A DNA stretch of 64,000 nucleotides from JBBIMP01 sp037444305 (GTDB lineage Bacteria; Acidobacteriota; UBA6911), in contig JBBIMP010000026.1 in the NCBI GenBank assembly GCA_037444305.1, forward strand, positions 12,450-76,449, given 5' to 3'. Position 1 is the stretch's first letter. Each line of letters begins with the position of its first letter. Below the pieces are notes generated by a model. It worked only from the letters and a program-made list of their open reading frames with translations. It searched no databases and was not told the DNA's origin. Both the position numbers and the translations under genes were made by a program. Shown here one piece after another: positions 32,873 through 40,870 of this stretch.

Positions 32873-34057
32873 CTATGCCGACAGCTTCTGGATGAATTCC
32901 AGGATCTCAACCGGGTTGATCGGCTCGCCGTCCACGCGGTTGATCCTGTGAATCGGCACGCTGCGGCACGTGGCCCATTCGACTTCGTGCGCCAGCTGGC
33001 CCAGGTTCAGCTCCGGGACGATGATGTGGCGGGCCCGCCCAGCCGCACGCCTGGTTTGCGCCTCGGGGAACGGCCAGAGCGTCTGCGGGCGGAGCATACC
33101 GACCTTGAGCCCCTTCTCGCGCGCCATGAGCATCGCCTGCTTGGCGGAACGCGACGTGGAGCCGTAGGCGAAGAGCACGATCTCGGCGTCTTCCAGCTGG
33201 TGCTCCCGCACCTGGACGATGTCGTCCAGGTTGGCGTCGATCTTGCGGTGCAGCCGCCGGATCAGGCGGTCGATTTCGGCCGAGTTGTTCGTGGGGAAAC
33301 CCGATTCATCGTGGCACAGCCCCGTGACGTGGTGGCGGTAGCCCTCGCCGAAGTTCGCCATGGGGGGCACGCCGGACTCGGTGTGGGCGTAGGGCAGGTA
33401 CTTTTCCGGAGGGACGTCCGGCTTCTTCCGGTTGAGGATCTCGTATTCGCCGGGCTGGGGCAGAACCACCTTCTCGTTGACGTGCCCGATGATCTCGTCC
33501 AGGAGCAGCACCACCGGCGTGCGGTATTTCTCTGAGAGGTTGAAGGCGCGGATCGTCAGCTCGAAAGTCTCGCGGACGCTGTTGGGGGCGAGCGCAATGG
33601 CCGGGTGGTCGCCGTGCGTCCCCCAGCGCGCCTGCATCACGTCCCCCTGGGCTGGCAGCGTCGGGAGACCCGTGCTGGGCCCTCCGCGCATGACGTTGAC
33701 GACCACGCAGGGGACCTCCGTCATGGCGGCATAGCCCAGGTTTTCCTGCTTGAGGGAGAAACCCGGCCCGCTCGTGGCGGTCATCGACTTTGCGCCGGTC
33801 AGGGAGGCGCCGATGATCGCGCCCATGGCGGCGATTTCGTCCTCCATCTGGATGAAGTAGCCGCCCACCTCGGGGAGCTTCTCGGACAGAATCTCGGCGA
33901 TCTCGGAGGAGGGCGTTATGGGATAGCCTGCGTAAAAGCAGATTCCGGCGGCCAGCGCGCCTTCGGCGCACGCCTCGTTGCCGGTGATCACCCGGATCAA
34001 CTCCCGTTTCTGCTGCTTCGGGGTCCCGGGTGCTGTGTCTCTTTCAGTGGACGGCAT
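32873..34057 (-). CDS. korA: 2-oxoacid:ferredoxin oxidoreductase, alpha subunit (second operon)
   Basis: The 394-residue KorA has GNEACAEGALAAGICFYAGY with PITPSSEIAE, FIQMEDEIAAMGAIIGASLT, TSGPGFSLKQENLGYAAMTE and MRGGPSTGLPTLPAQGDVMQ. Domain II carries the FAYGSTSRSAKQAM and PELNLGQLAHEV segments. It starts at 34057 after AAAGGAATCATCTG; the ATG at 34093 is too close to korD. Together with the neighbours it makes a complete oxidoreductase for succinyl-CoA formation or reductive carboxylation. Icd, mdh and sdh genes in this window supply the adjoining TCA-cycle steps. Confidence 0.92.
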   Translation of the reverse strand: MPSTERDTAPGTPKQQKRELIRVITGNEACAEGALAAGICFYAGYPITPSSEIAEILSEKLPEVGGYFIQMEDEIAAMGAIIGASLTGAKSMTATSGPGFSLKQENLGYAAMTEVPCVVVNVMRGGPSTGLPTLPAQGDVMQARWGTHGDHPAIALAPNSVRETFELTIRAFNLSEKYRTPVVLLLDEIIGHVNEKVVLPQPGEYEILNRKKPDVPPEKYLPYAHTESGVPPMANFGEGYRHHVTGLCHDESGFPTNNSAEIDRLIRRLHRKIDANLDDIVQVREHQLEDAEIVLFAYGSTSRSAKQAMLMAREKGLKVGMLRPQTLWPFPEAQTRRAAGRARHIIVPELNLGQLAHEVEWATCRSVPIHRINRVDGEPINPVEILEFIQKLSA

Positions 34058-34093
34058 CAGATGATTCCTTTCAAACGGGCCGCGGCGCCCCAA

Positions 34094-34309
34094 CTACTTG
34101 GCCGCCGGCTCCTCTTCCTTTTCCACGGTGATGGCGAAGTCCGGGCAGAGGATCTCGCACATGCCGCAGGCGGTGCATTTTTCCAGGTCGACGATTTCGG
34201 GGTAGAGGCCCTTCATTTCCAGGACGCCCCTCGAGCAGGCTTCGACGCAGATGACGCAACTCTTGCACCACTCCTTCTTGATTTCTATGATGGCGGTCTT
34301 CTTTGACAT
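34094..34309 (-). CDS. korD: 2-oxoacid:ferredoxin oxidoreductase, ferredoxin-like delta subunit (second operon)
   Basis: A 71-residue two-cluster ferredoxin subunit: CKSCVICVEACSRG and CTACGMCEILCPDF. In the first motif the final position is followed by Ser rather than Pro. It begins at 34309 with GAGGAGAA before the ATG and is first in the operon, 36 bp ahead of korA. The C-terminus is acidic (VEKEEEPAAK). Confidence 0.9.
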   Translation of the reverse strand: MSKKTAIIEIKKEWCKSCVICVEACSRGVLEMKGLYPEIVDLEKCTACGMCEILCPDFAITVEKEEEPAAK

Positions 34310-34461
34310 TCCGCGATTCTCCTCATCAACAGGGGTGCACACGCCCTAAAGCCGCTTTTCTCTTTCCCGGAGGGAATTGTCCGACCGTGCAAGCGCGAGT
34401 GCTGCCCCGTTTGAGAAACTGCTGGAACAGATCACGGCCGCAAACCACCCGAACAGGCGAA

Positions 34462-34482
34462 CCGCTGCACTAGGTGCAGCGG
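34462..34482. promoter_or_regulatory. Perfect 9-bp palindrome upstream of kor operon 2
   Basis: CCGCTGCAC-TAG-GTGCAGCGG lies about 155 bp upstream of the korD start. It has no T-tract on either side, so it is a poor terminator and could be an operator. The rest of 34310-34789 (480 bp) shows no convincing gene; short frames there lack ribosome-binding sites. Confidence 0.35.
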
Positions 34483-34789
34483 CGGCATTTCCCTCACCCG
34501 GCCCGGCTCCTGGAGCCTGCGCCCGCAGGACCCCGGCCCCTGCCAAGAGCCGAACGAAAAAATCGTCCCCCATCCACTCCCCATTGTCAATCGAACAATC
34601 CTAAACTCTTTTGATCGCAGGTATGAGTTTTTCAAGCAGGCGGCCGGTGATGCGCGCCCCGTCCAGGGGCGGGATGGGCCCGCTGGCGGCGTCCGCGGTC
34701 GAGGTCGTGGGCGGTGAGCCGGATTGTCTCCGTGGCCGAAAGCGGGCGCGATCCCGCCCTCCGCTCGCGTTCGCCTTTGGGTGCACCCC

Positions 34790-35224
34790 TCAGCCGCCGG
34801 GGCCGTCGGCTGTGAAATAGGCTTGCAGCGAGTCCAGTTCGTGGTTCAGATCCTCGACGTGATTCCGGAAGAGGTTGCAGATGCCGAGCCAGCCCTTGAG
34901 CACCCCTTCGGAATCCACGATCGGGAGGTGGCACTGCCTCCTCTCGAACATGAACTTGATGGCCTCGTTTGCGTCCGTGTCGGGCGCAACGCCCTCGGCG
35001 GGCGCGCTCATGATCTCTTTCACCGTGGTGGTTTCCGGATTCAAGCCCTCTGCGATCACCCGCAGCATCACCTCGTCGCGGGACAGCGTCCCGGCGAGCC
35101 GGCCCTCGCTGGTCACCGCGATGCCGCAGCCGGCGTCGCTGACCATCAGGGGAACGGCCTCCTTGATTGTGGCGGAAATCGGGACGGATGGGGCGGGCAC
35201 CTGTGCGATCTTGATAACGTTCAT
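34790..35224 (-). CDS. CBS-domain pair protein
   Basis: The 144-residue protein consists of two CBS domains: ATIKEAVPLMVSDAGCGIAV with GRLAGTLSRDEVM, and VAPDTDANEAIKFMFERRQC with HLPIVDSEGVLKGWLG. A short helical tail (VEDLNHELDSLQAYF) follows. Stand-alone CBS pairs bind adenosine nucleotides and usually regulate a partner. GGAGGAAAC precedes the ATG. It is on the same strand as the kor operon but separated by a long gap, so no functional link is claimed. Confidence 0.85.
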   Translation of the reverse strand: MNVIKIAQVPAPSVPISATIKEAVPLMVSDAGCGIAVTSEGRLAGTLSRDEVMLRVIAEGLNPETTTVKEIMSAPAEGVAPDTDANEAIKFMFERRQCHLPIVDSEGVLKGWLGICNLFRNHVEDLNHELDSLQAYFTADGPGG

Positions 35225-35333
35225 GATGTTTCCTCCGACTCCCGATCGGCGCGGGATTTCGGTGCGCCTTCACGAGGTAGTCAATTATAAATAACCGGGC
35301 CGGCCGTATCCAGCCGATGCCCGGTTTCCGGGG

Positions 35334-35930
35334 CTATCCTCTTCCGGCCCCTCCGGGCGGGGACTCCCAGCGCTTGAAGAGCTTGTGCGGCACCGACAGG
35401 AGGTCCAGCGCCTTGCCCACGGACTGGCTCACGATGTCATCGATGGTTTCCGGCCGATGATAAAAGGCCGGGAGGGGAGGGCAGATGAGCGCTCCGATCT
35501 CCGCGGCCCGCACCAGGTTCCTGAGGTGGCCAAGGTGCAGAGGCGTCTCCCTCACCATCAGGACCAGCGGGCGTCGCTCCTTCAGGTGCACGTCGGCGGC
35601 CCTTGTCAGAAGCGTGCTGGTGGAGGAGTGCGCGATTTCCGCCAGGGAGTGTACGCTGCAGGGAGCCACCAGCATGCCCGCCGTGCGGAACGAGCCGCTG
35701 GAGACGGCGGCCGCCAGATCTCCGTTCCCGTGAACCACGTCGGCCAGGGCCTCCACCCCTTCCACCGTCCGGTCGGTTTCGAGAGCGATGGTTCTGCGGG
35801 CCGCGTCGGTGATGACGAGGTGGATTTCCATCCCGGACCAGCGCTTCAGCGCCTCCAGGGCGCGGATGCCGTAGACAGCGCCGCTGGATCCGGATATGCC
35901 TACGACAATTCTGCGCGCCGGTTCGGTCAT
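35334..35930 (-). CDS. ubiX: Flavin prenyltransferase UbiX/Pad1-type
   Basis: The 198-residue flavoprotein shows VVGISGSSGAVYGIRALEAL at the N-terminus, GMLVAPCSVHSLAEIAHSSTSTLLTRAADV in the middle (given in two overlapping family motifs: PCSVHSLAEIA and LLTRAADVHLKERR) and LVLMVRETPLHLGHLRNL. It makes prenylated FMN, the cofactor of UbiD-type decarboxylases. No ubiD is in the window. It lies 42 bp after the coiled-coil membrane protein gene on the same strand, with only a weak ribosome-binding site. Confidence 0.9.
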   Translation of the reverse strand: MTEPARRIVVGISGSSGAVYGIRALEALKRWSGMEIHLVITDAARRTIALETDRTVEGVEALADVVHGNGDLAAAVSSGSFRTAGMLVAPCSVHSLAEIAHSSTSTLLTRAADVHLKERRPLVLMVRETPLHLGHLRNLVRAAEIGALICPPLPAFYHRPETIDDIVSQSVGKALDLLSVPHKLFKRWESPPGGAGRG

Positions 35931-35972
35931 GGGATCACGAAGGCGGGAAGGATCGGCGGATACCGGCCGGGA

Positions 35973-36878
35973 TTACCGCTCCGCGGCCAGGCCCCTGTCC
36001 TTGGGGATGCTGAGGTATCCTCCCGCATTGTCCTTCTGCACCCAGTTGACCACCAGTTCGTAGCGGACACGGTTCCTGCCCACGAGAAACTGCACGGGCT
36101 CGTTGATCGTGCGGTCCTTTTTCTCCAGCCGGCTGTCATCGACGATGATCTCCAGGTTGTACTTGCCTTTCTTGGTGTCGGTCTTCTTCAGGACGACGCG
36201 AATGTCCTCCACCTTGGTGAGCACGTTCTTCTTCGGGATGGTGAACTCGAAGAAGTCGCGTTCCCCCTTGCGGCGCAGGATGGCGAGTTCGGCGGCATTT
36301 TTGGCGACAGCCGCGTTCAGCGTTTCGGTCACGTCGATGAGCTGCCGCTGGGTACCCTCGAGATCCCTTCTCGTGGTGGCCAGATCGGTCTTCACGGCGC
36401 CGACCTCGGTCTTGACGCCGCCGACCTCGGACGAGACCTGGGTGATCTTGGTGTCGGCCTCCTGCCGGAAGGCCTGGACCGCCTGCTGGTCGGCCTTGGC
36501 AGCGATCTCCTGGCTCAGCTGCGCACGGGACCTCGCATTCTCAGCCTGTATCTGCTCGGCAGTCTTCCTCAAATCGGTTCGGGTGGACCCGACCGCCTCC
36601 TGGGTCTCGTTCAGTTCGCCTTCAATGTTGGACAGCTTGGCTTCGCCGGCCCTGTGCCTGTTCTCGAGCGCCTGAATCTGGTCGCCGATGCGGGCGAACT
36701 CGGCCTGGCTCAGCTGCCGGAACTGGTAGCTGTCATACAGGAGGTACCCCACCGCCAGGAGAAGGAGGACCGTGAGCGCGGTCGTCAGCCACGCGGGGAT
36801 CAGGGCTCGGCCGGATTTGGGCGCCCTGGGTTCGGGCGTACGGCCCGTCAGATACGATTCCATGGATGGTTCGTCCAT
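35973..36878 (-). CDS. Membrane-anchored coiled-coil protein
   Basis: A 301-residue protein starting at 36878, with AGGAGG 4 nt before the ATG. A cytoplasmic leader is followed by one transmembrane span (AWLTTALTVLLLLAVGYLLY, about residues 30-49), a long coiled coil (about 55-200, rich in Gln, Glu, Ala and Lys with repeated KTEVGAVKTDLATTRRDLEG-like heptads) and a C-terminal globular beta-domain (FFEFTIPKKNVLTKVEDIRV to the end). I do not recognise the C-terminal domain. The layout suggests an envelope-spanning structural or sensory protein. Confidence 0.75.
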   Translation of the reverse strand: MDEPSMESYLTGRTPEPRAPKSGRALIPAWLTTALTVLLLLAVGYLLYDSYQFRQLSQAEFARIGDQIQALENRHRAGEAKLSNIEGELNETQEAVGSTRTDLRKTAEQIQAENARSRAQLSQEIAAKADQQAVQAFRQEADTKITQVSSEVGGVKTEVGAVKTDLATTRRDLEGTQRQLIDVTETLNAAVAKNAAELAILRRKGERDFFEFTIPKKNVLTKVEDIRVVLKKTDTKKGKYNLEIIVDDSRLEKKDRTINEPVQFLVGRNRVRYELVVNWVQKDNAGGYLSIPKDRGLAAER

Positions 36879-37105
36879 ATAGCCTCCTGTGTCACGGCCC
36901 CTTCGCAGGGAAGCCAAAAAAAGCAGCGCACCGAGCAGCGCTTTGCCGGTGTATATGATAGGTTAATGGTTCCTTGAGTTCAACGAAGCGGTAGGAAACC
37001 AGCAGCGGCCCCGTTGCCATGCTCTTCCACGCCGCAAGCTTTGAACCCGTGCACAGCTCTACTGAGGTGCACATTGGATGCACCACGAAAGAGGCGCCTG
37101 TTGAC

Positions 37106-38494
37106 ATGCTGAAAGAAGACCCCGGGAATTCCAAGACGCTGCCCCGATCTCTCGGCCCGACGCTCGCCGTCGCGCTGGTCATCTCCAACGTCATCGGAGT
37201 GGGTATCTTTACCACTTCGGGCCTGCTGGCGAGGAACCTGGCCGACCCGGTTCTGCTGCTGGGCATCTGGGTGCTCGGGGGGCTGCTGGCCCTCGTGGGA
37301 GCGTTGTGCTATGCGGAACTGGGCGCGCAGTTTCCGCGCGCGGGCGGGGAATACGCCTACCTGAGGGAGGCCTACGGTCCGCTCGTGTCCTTTCTGAGCG
37401 GCTGGGCGTCCCTGTTCGCCGGCTTTTCGGCGCCCGTGGCCGCAGCCGCAGTCGGCTTCACCGAGTATCTGAGCGCGTATTTCCCCAGCCTCTCGACCCA
37501 GGACCCGGCGGCTTCCGGCGAATCGCTTCTGCTCCCGGGCCACTTTGTCGCCGTCCTGGTCATCATCCTGCTCTCGGTGCTGCACTACAGAAAGGTCCAG
37601 GTCGGGGGCGGCGTGCACATCGGCCTCACCGCCTTCAAGGCGGGCATCATCCTGGTCTTCGTGCTCGCCGGCTTCTCCCTGGGGGAGGGTGACACGGGGC
37701 GATTTGCCCAGGCAATCCCCTTTTCCGACTGGCCGCCGCTCATGCCCGCCGTTGCGGGCGGGCTGATCTTCGTGATGTTTTCCTACAGCGGCTGGAATGC
37801 CGCCGCCTACATCGGCGGCGAGCTGCGCGAGCCGCAGAGGAACATCCCCCTTTCGCTGATCACCGGAACGGTCTTCGTCGTTGTCATGTACGTCGCCATC
37901 AACGCGCTCTATATATACGCGCTCCCGTTTTCCCAGATGGCCAGCGTCATCCGGATCGCGGAACAGGCGAGCTCGGGCCTCTTCGGCCTGAGCGTCGCCC
38001 CCTTCATCAACCTGATCTTCATGGGGACGATCCTGAGCTCCATCAGCGCAATGATCATCGCCGGGCCCCGCGTCTACTTCGCCATGGCGCACGATGGGGT
38101 TTTTCCCGGAGGGATCGCCAGGGTGCACGCGCGGTTCGGCACTCCGGGGAACGCCATCGTCCTGCAGGCCGTCTGGTCCATCGTCCTTCTGTTCACGGGG
38201 CGGTTCGAGCAGTTGCTGACCTTTTCGGGCGTGGTCCTGATCCTTTTCTCCTCGCTGACGGTGGGCGCGGTCTATGTGATCCGGCGCAGGACCGGCACGG
38301 AGCGGCGGCCTTACTCATGCTGGGGATATCCCTTCACCCCCCTGTTATTCCTGGCGGCGAGTGCCTGGATCCTGCTGGTCTGCTTCCGCGACCAGCCCAG
38401 GGAGTCGCTCTCGGGCCTGGCTGTCGTCGCCAGCGGAGTTCCCTTTTACTATTTCTGGATGTGGAAGAAGCGACGGGCGAGTGCCCAGGCCTGA
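37106..38494 (+). CDS. APC-family amino acid permease
   Basis: A 462-residue transporter with about 12 predicted membrane helices. The first helix region SNVIGVGIFTTSGLLAR contains the unwound GxGIF motif typical of APC amino acid transporters; FVMFSYSGWNAAAYIGGELR and LPFSQMASVIRIAEQASSGL also fit LAT/CAT-like members. It would exchange or import amino acids. The start at 37106 (MLKEDPGNSKTLPRSLG) puts a short cytoplasmic leader before helix 1; an in-frame ATG at 37019 adds 29 doubtful residues. It stands alone on the plus strand. Confidence 0.87.
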   Translation: MLKEDPGNSKTLPRSLGPTLAVALVISNVIGVGIFTTSGLLARNLADPVLLLGIWVLGGLLALVGALCYAELGAQFPRAGGEYAYLREAYGPLVSFLSGWASLFAGFSAPVAAAAVGFTEYLSAYFPSLSTQDPAASGESLLLPGHFVAVLVIILLSVLHYRKVQVGGGVHIGLTAFKAGIILVFVLAGFSLGEGDTGRFAQAIPFSDWPPLMPAVAGGLIFVMFSYSGWNAAAYIGGELREPQRNIPLSLITGTVFVVVMYVAINALYIYALPFSQMASVIRIAEQASSGLFGLSVAPFINLIFMGTILSSISAMIIAGPRVYFAMAHDGVFPGGIARVHARFGTPGNAIVLQAVWSIVLLFTGRFEQLLTFSGVVLILFSSLTVGAVYVIRRRTGTERRPYSCWGYPFTPLLFLAASAWILLVCFRDQPRESLSGLAVVASGVPFYYFWMWKKRRASAQA

Positions 38495-38595
38495 CGGTCG
38501 CCGTGGCCCGTGGCGAGCTTCTCTTGCGATGTTCCGGCGCTCTCGAGGCATCTCGTTCCACTGTGGGACAGACGCCGCGCAGGGAGCGGCCCGGA

Positions 38596-38742
38596 TCACC
38601 CGGGAATCCAGATCGACTGTGCGGCGATAACCTCGGCGGCGCCTGGCAGGTCGAGCGGCTCCGGAGTCTTCGTGAAAAACGCCAGCCCTTTGTAGGAAAG
38701 CAGATACTGACTGTCTTTTGCATCCCAAACGCGCTCCCTCAT
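38596..38742 (-). CDS. 48-residue hypothetical protein in the gap after the permease
   Basis: A minus-strand frame from ATG 38742 to TGA 38596 encodes 48 residues (MRERVWDAKDSQYLLSYKGL, then AFFTKTPEPLD and a hydrophobic end IAAQSIWIPG). Its composition is more protein-like than other intergenic frames here, but there is no clear ribosome-binding site, only AGAGAGGG about 25 nt upstream. It could be a remnant. The rest of 38495-38820 shows nothing else. Confidence 0.3.
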   Translation of the reverse strand: MRERVWDAKDSQYLLSYKGLAFFTKTPEPLDLPGAAEVIAAQSIWIPG

Positions 38743-38820
38743 ATCTACCGGGGAAGGGCGCGCCCTCTCTGTTTTTGGTATAGTTCATGTTCGTATCGGG
38801 ATCGGCCCGGGGCGGGAACC

Positions 38821-40248
38821 TTGCAGAAACGTCTGAATATCCTCCTGATCAGGCCCAAGTCGACTTATGGCGACGTCGTGGCAGGTATTCCCATCGGTCC
38901 GGCATTGCTGGCCGCCGTGGCTGAGAAGGCCGGTCACACCGCTCGGATAGTGGATGTCGGCCTGGAGCAGTCCCCCGAGGAGACGATCCGGCAGGCATTC
39001 GCCGCCGCTTCCTGGGACGTGGCGGGCCTGAGCTGCATGTCGGTGGAGTTCAGGGGGGGAGTGGAGACAGCGGGCTGGATCCGGGCAATCTCCCCCGGCA
39101 CGCACATCATCCTGGGCGGCCAACACCCCACCATAATGCCCGAGCAGACCCTGGGCTTCCCCTGTGTCGATTCCATCTGCATCGGCGAAGGAGAGGACAC
39201 GTGGGCCGGCTTTCTCGAGAGGCTGTCCACCGGGGAGAGTCTCGAGGGATTGAAGGGCCTGTGGTTCCGGAAAAACGGGATTGTTGTGCGGAATCCGCCA
39301 AGGGAGGGATATGTCGACGTGGACGCCGTCCCTCAACCTGCCTACCACCTCCTCGACCTGGAGCGCTATTTCGACCTCGATTTCGTCCGTTTCCCGACGG
39401 TGGACAGCCGCGCCATCCAGGTCTTCACCAGCCGGGGCTGCCCTTACCAGTGCATCTACTGCCACGACCTGTTCGGCAAAAGGTTCCGTGGACGGAAGCC
39501 GGAACTGGTCTGGGAGGAAATCCTCTACCTGTACCGGCAATACGGCATCCGGGAGTTCATGGTCGAAGACGACATTTTCAATATGGACCTGGAACGCGCC
39601 AAGCGTATCTGCGACTTGGTCATCGGGAGCGGCCTCAAACTGGGCTTCCAGTTCGGCAATGGAGTCCGGCTGGAACGTTTCGACGAGGAACTGATGCGCA
39701 AGCTCTCAGAGGCCGGAACCCACCACATGGCCATTGCCATCGAGTCCGCCAACCGCCGGGTGCAGAAGCTGATCAAAAAAAACCTCAAAGTGGACCGGCT
39801 GGATGAGGTCCTGGGTTGGGCCCGCAAATACCGGATTGAGACCCTGGGATTCTTCATGCTTGGCTTTCCCGGGGAGACTGTTGAAGAAATCAACCAGACG
39901 ATTCGTTTTGCCTGCAGCTCCCGCTTCGACGAGGCCCTCTTTTCCATCGCCACGCCCTATGCCGGAACTGAATTGAACAGGTTGGCGCGGGCGGACGGAT
40001 CCTACGAAGCTGCGGATGGCATCCACGATGCGTGGGAGGGGGTATTGCAGCTGAAGGCAGATGAATGGGACCAGCAGAAACTCCGGAAACTGCAGAGGAA
40101 AGCATATTTCCTCTTCTTCCTGACACGCTTCAGATTTCTGAAGATTCTCATGAAAATGAAGAGCCCAAAGATGTTCCGCCGGTATTGGGCCGCCCTGACC
40201 CGCAATTTTCTCCCGTTCCTGGGGTCCCAGAAGTCCCGCATCAACTAG
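38821..40248 (+). CDS. B12-binding-domain radical SAM protein
   Basis: The 475-residue protein has an N-terminal cobalamin-binding-type domain (NILLIRPKSTYGDVVAGIPI, ILGGQHPTIMPEQTLG) and a radical SAM domain with the cluster motif CPYQCIYC (about residue 206), followed by FMVEDDIFNMD and LGFFMLGFPGETVEEI. Enzymes of this B12/radical-SAM layout methylate or rearrange unactivated carbons, or modify lipids such as hopanoids. The C-terminus is a basic helical tail (RFRFLKILMKMKSPKMFRRY). No ATG fits the N-terminus; the TTG at 38821 after GGCGGGAACC is the best start. Confidence 0.8.
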   Translation: MQKRLNILLIRPKSTYGDVVAGIPIGPALLAAVAEKAGHTARIVDVGLEQSPEETIRQAFAAASWDVAGLSCMSVEFRGGVETAGWIRAISPGTHIILGGQHPTIMPEQTLGFPCVDSICIGEGEDTWAGFLERLSTGESLEGLKGLWFRKNGIVVRNPPREGYVDVDAVPQPAYHLLDLERYFDLDFVRFPTVDSRAIQVFTSRGCPYQCIYCHDLFGKRFRGRKPELVWEEILYLYRQYGIREFMVEDDIFNMDLERAKRICDLVIGSGLKLGFQFGNGVRLERFDEELMRKLSEAGTHHMAIAIESANRRVQKLIKKNLKVDRLDEVLGWARKYRIETLGFFMLGFPGETVEEINQTIRFACSSRFDEALFSIATPYAGTELNRLARADGSYEAADGIHDAWEGVLQLKADEWDQQKLRKLQRKAYFLFFLTRFRFLKILMKMKSPKMFRRYWAALTRNFLPFLGSQKSRIN

Positions 40249-40349
40249 GCTCAATCCCTTTCCCCTAAGGGGCTTGGGACGGCCCCGGCATGACTCTAAT
40301 AAAAGATTGACACCGGCGAGCAGCCGGATTTAGCATAGGGGCCGGAGTC

Positions 40350-40412
40350 AGTGTATTCTGTACCGCCGCCTTGTAGGGTGACGGCCGCCAAGATACACTC
40401 TGGCGGCTTTTT
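40350..40412 (+). terminator. Terminator hairpin with competing upstream arm, ahead of the cold-shock gene
   Basis: GCCGCCA (40384-40390) pairs with TGGCGGC (40401-40407) and is followed by TTTTT, a standard rho-independent terminator. An upstream AGTGTAT (40350-40356) can instead pair with ATACACT (40393-40399) in the terminator loop, which could give an alternative fold. It may simply end the radical SAM transcript, or work as an attenuator in the leader of the cold-shock gene. Confidence 0.6.
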
Positions 40413-40477
40413 CATTTCAAGTGTTGCGGGAAGGACACGCTTAGGGTCAGAAAAAGTGACAAGGAGTCAGTATTCCC

Positions 40478-40687
40478 ATGGAAAGAGAAACTGGGAGTGT
40501 CAAGTGGTTCAATAATGCCAAGGGTTATGGCTTTATCGAGCGGCAGTCGGGCGGCGATGTGTTCGTCCACCACTCTGCCATCAACATGGAGGGGTTTCGG
40601 ACTTTGACGGAAGGGCAGATGGTCACCTTCACCGTCACCCGCGGCCCCAAAGGCCTACAGGCGGAAAACGTCACCAGAGCCGAGTAA
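40478..40687 (+). CDS. Cold-shock domain protein
   Basis: A 69-residue single CSD protein. GSVKWFNNAKGYGFIERQSG holds RNP1 (KGYGFI) and DVFVHHSAI is RNP2. It binds single-stranded RNA or DNA and acts as an RNA chaperone or transcription antiterminator. AAGGAG lies about 12 nt before the ATG. The long leader (from about 40413) with a hairpin just upstream is usual for cold-shock genes. Confidence 0.95.
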   Translation: MERETGSVKWFNNAKGYGFIERQSGGDVFVHHSAINMEGFRTLTEGQMVTFTVTRGPKGLQAENVTRAE

Positions 40688-40870
40688 ACGAATTATCCGG
40701 CCCTCCTCTGCTCCCTTCGGCTCAGGAGGGCCTTTCTGTATCTACCCCTGCCCCGTTCCACCGACTGCAGCATCCCTGCAGGCTCCTCCAGCCAGGAATG
40801 TAACAGGCTGAAAATCTGCCGGGAGGCAGGCGCCGGCGGGCGGGTGAAAAGGCCCCGGCGCAATCGCGCG

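Noticed and set aside
34601..34786. Small minus-strand frame of 61 codons near the CBS gene
   Set aside because: No ribosome-binding site, Arg/Pro-rich composition and overlapping frames on both strands; the last residues look protein-like but are not enough to call a gene.
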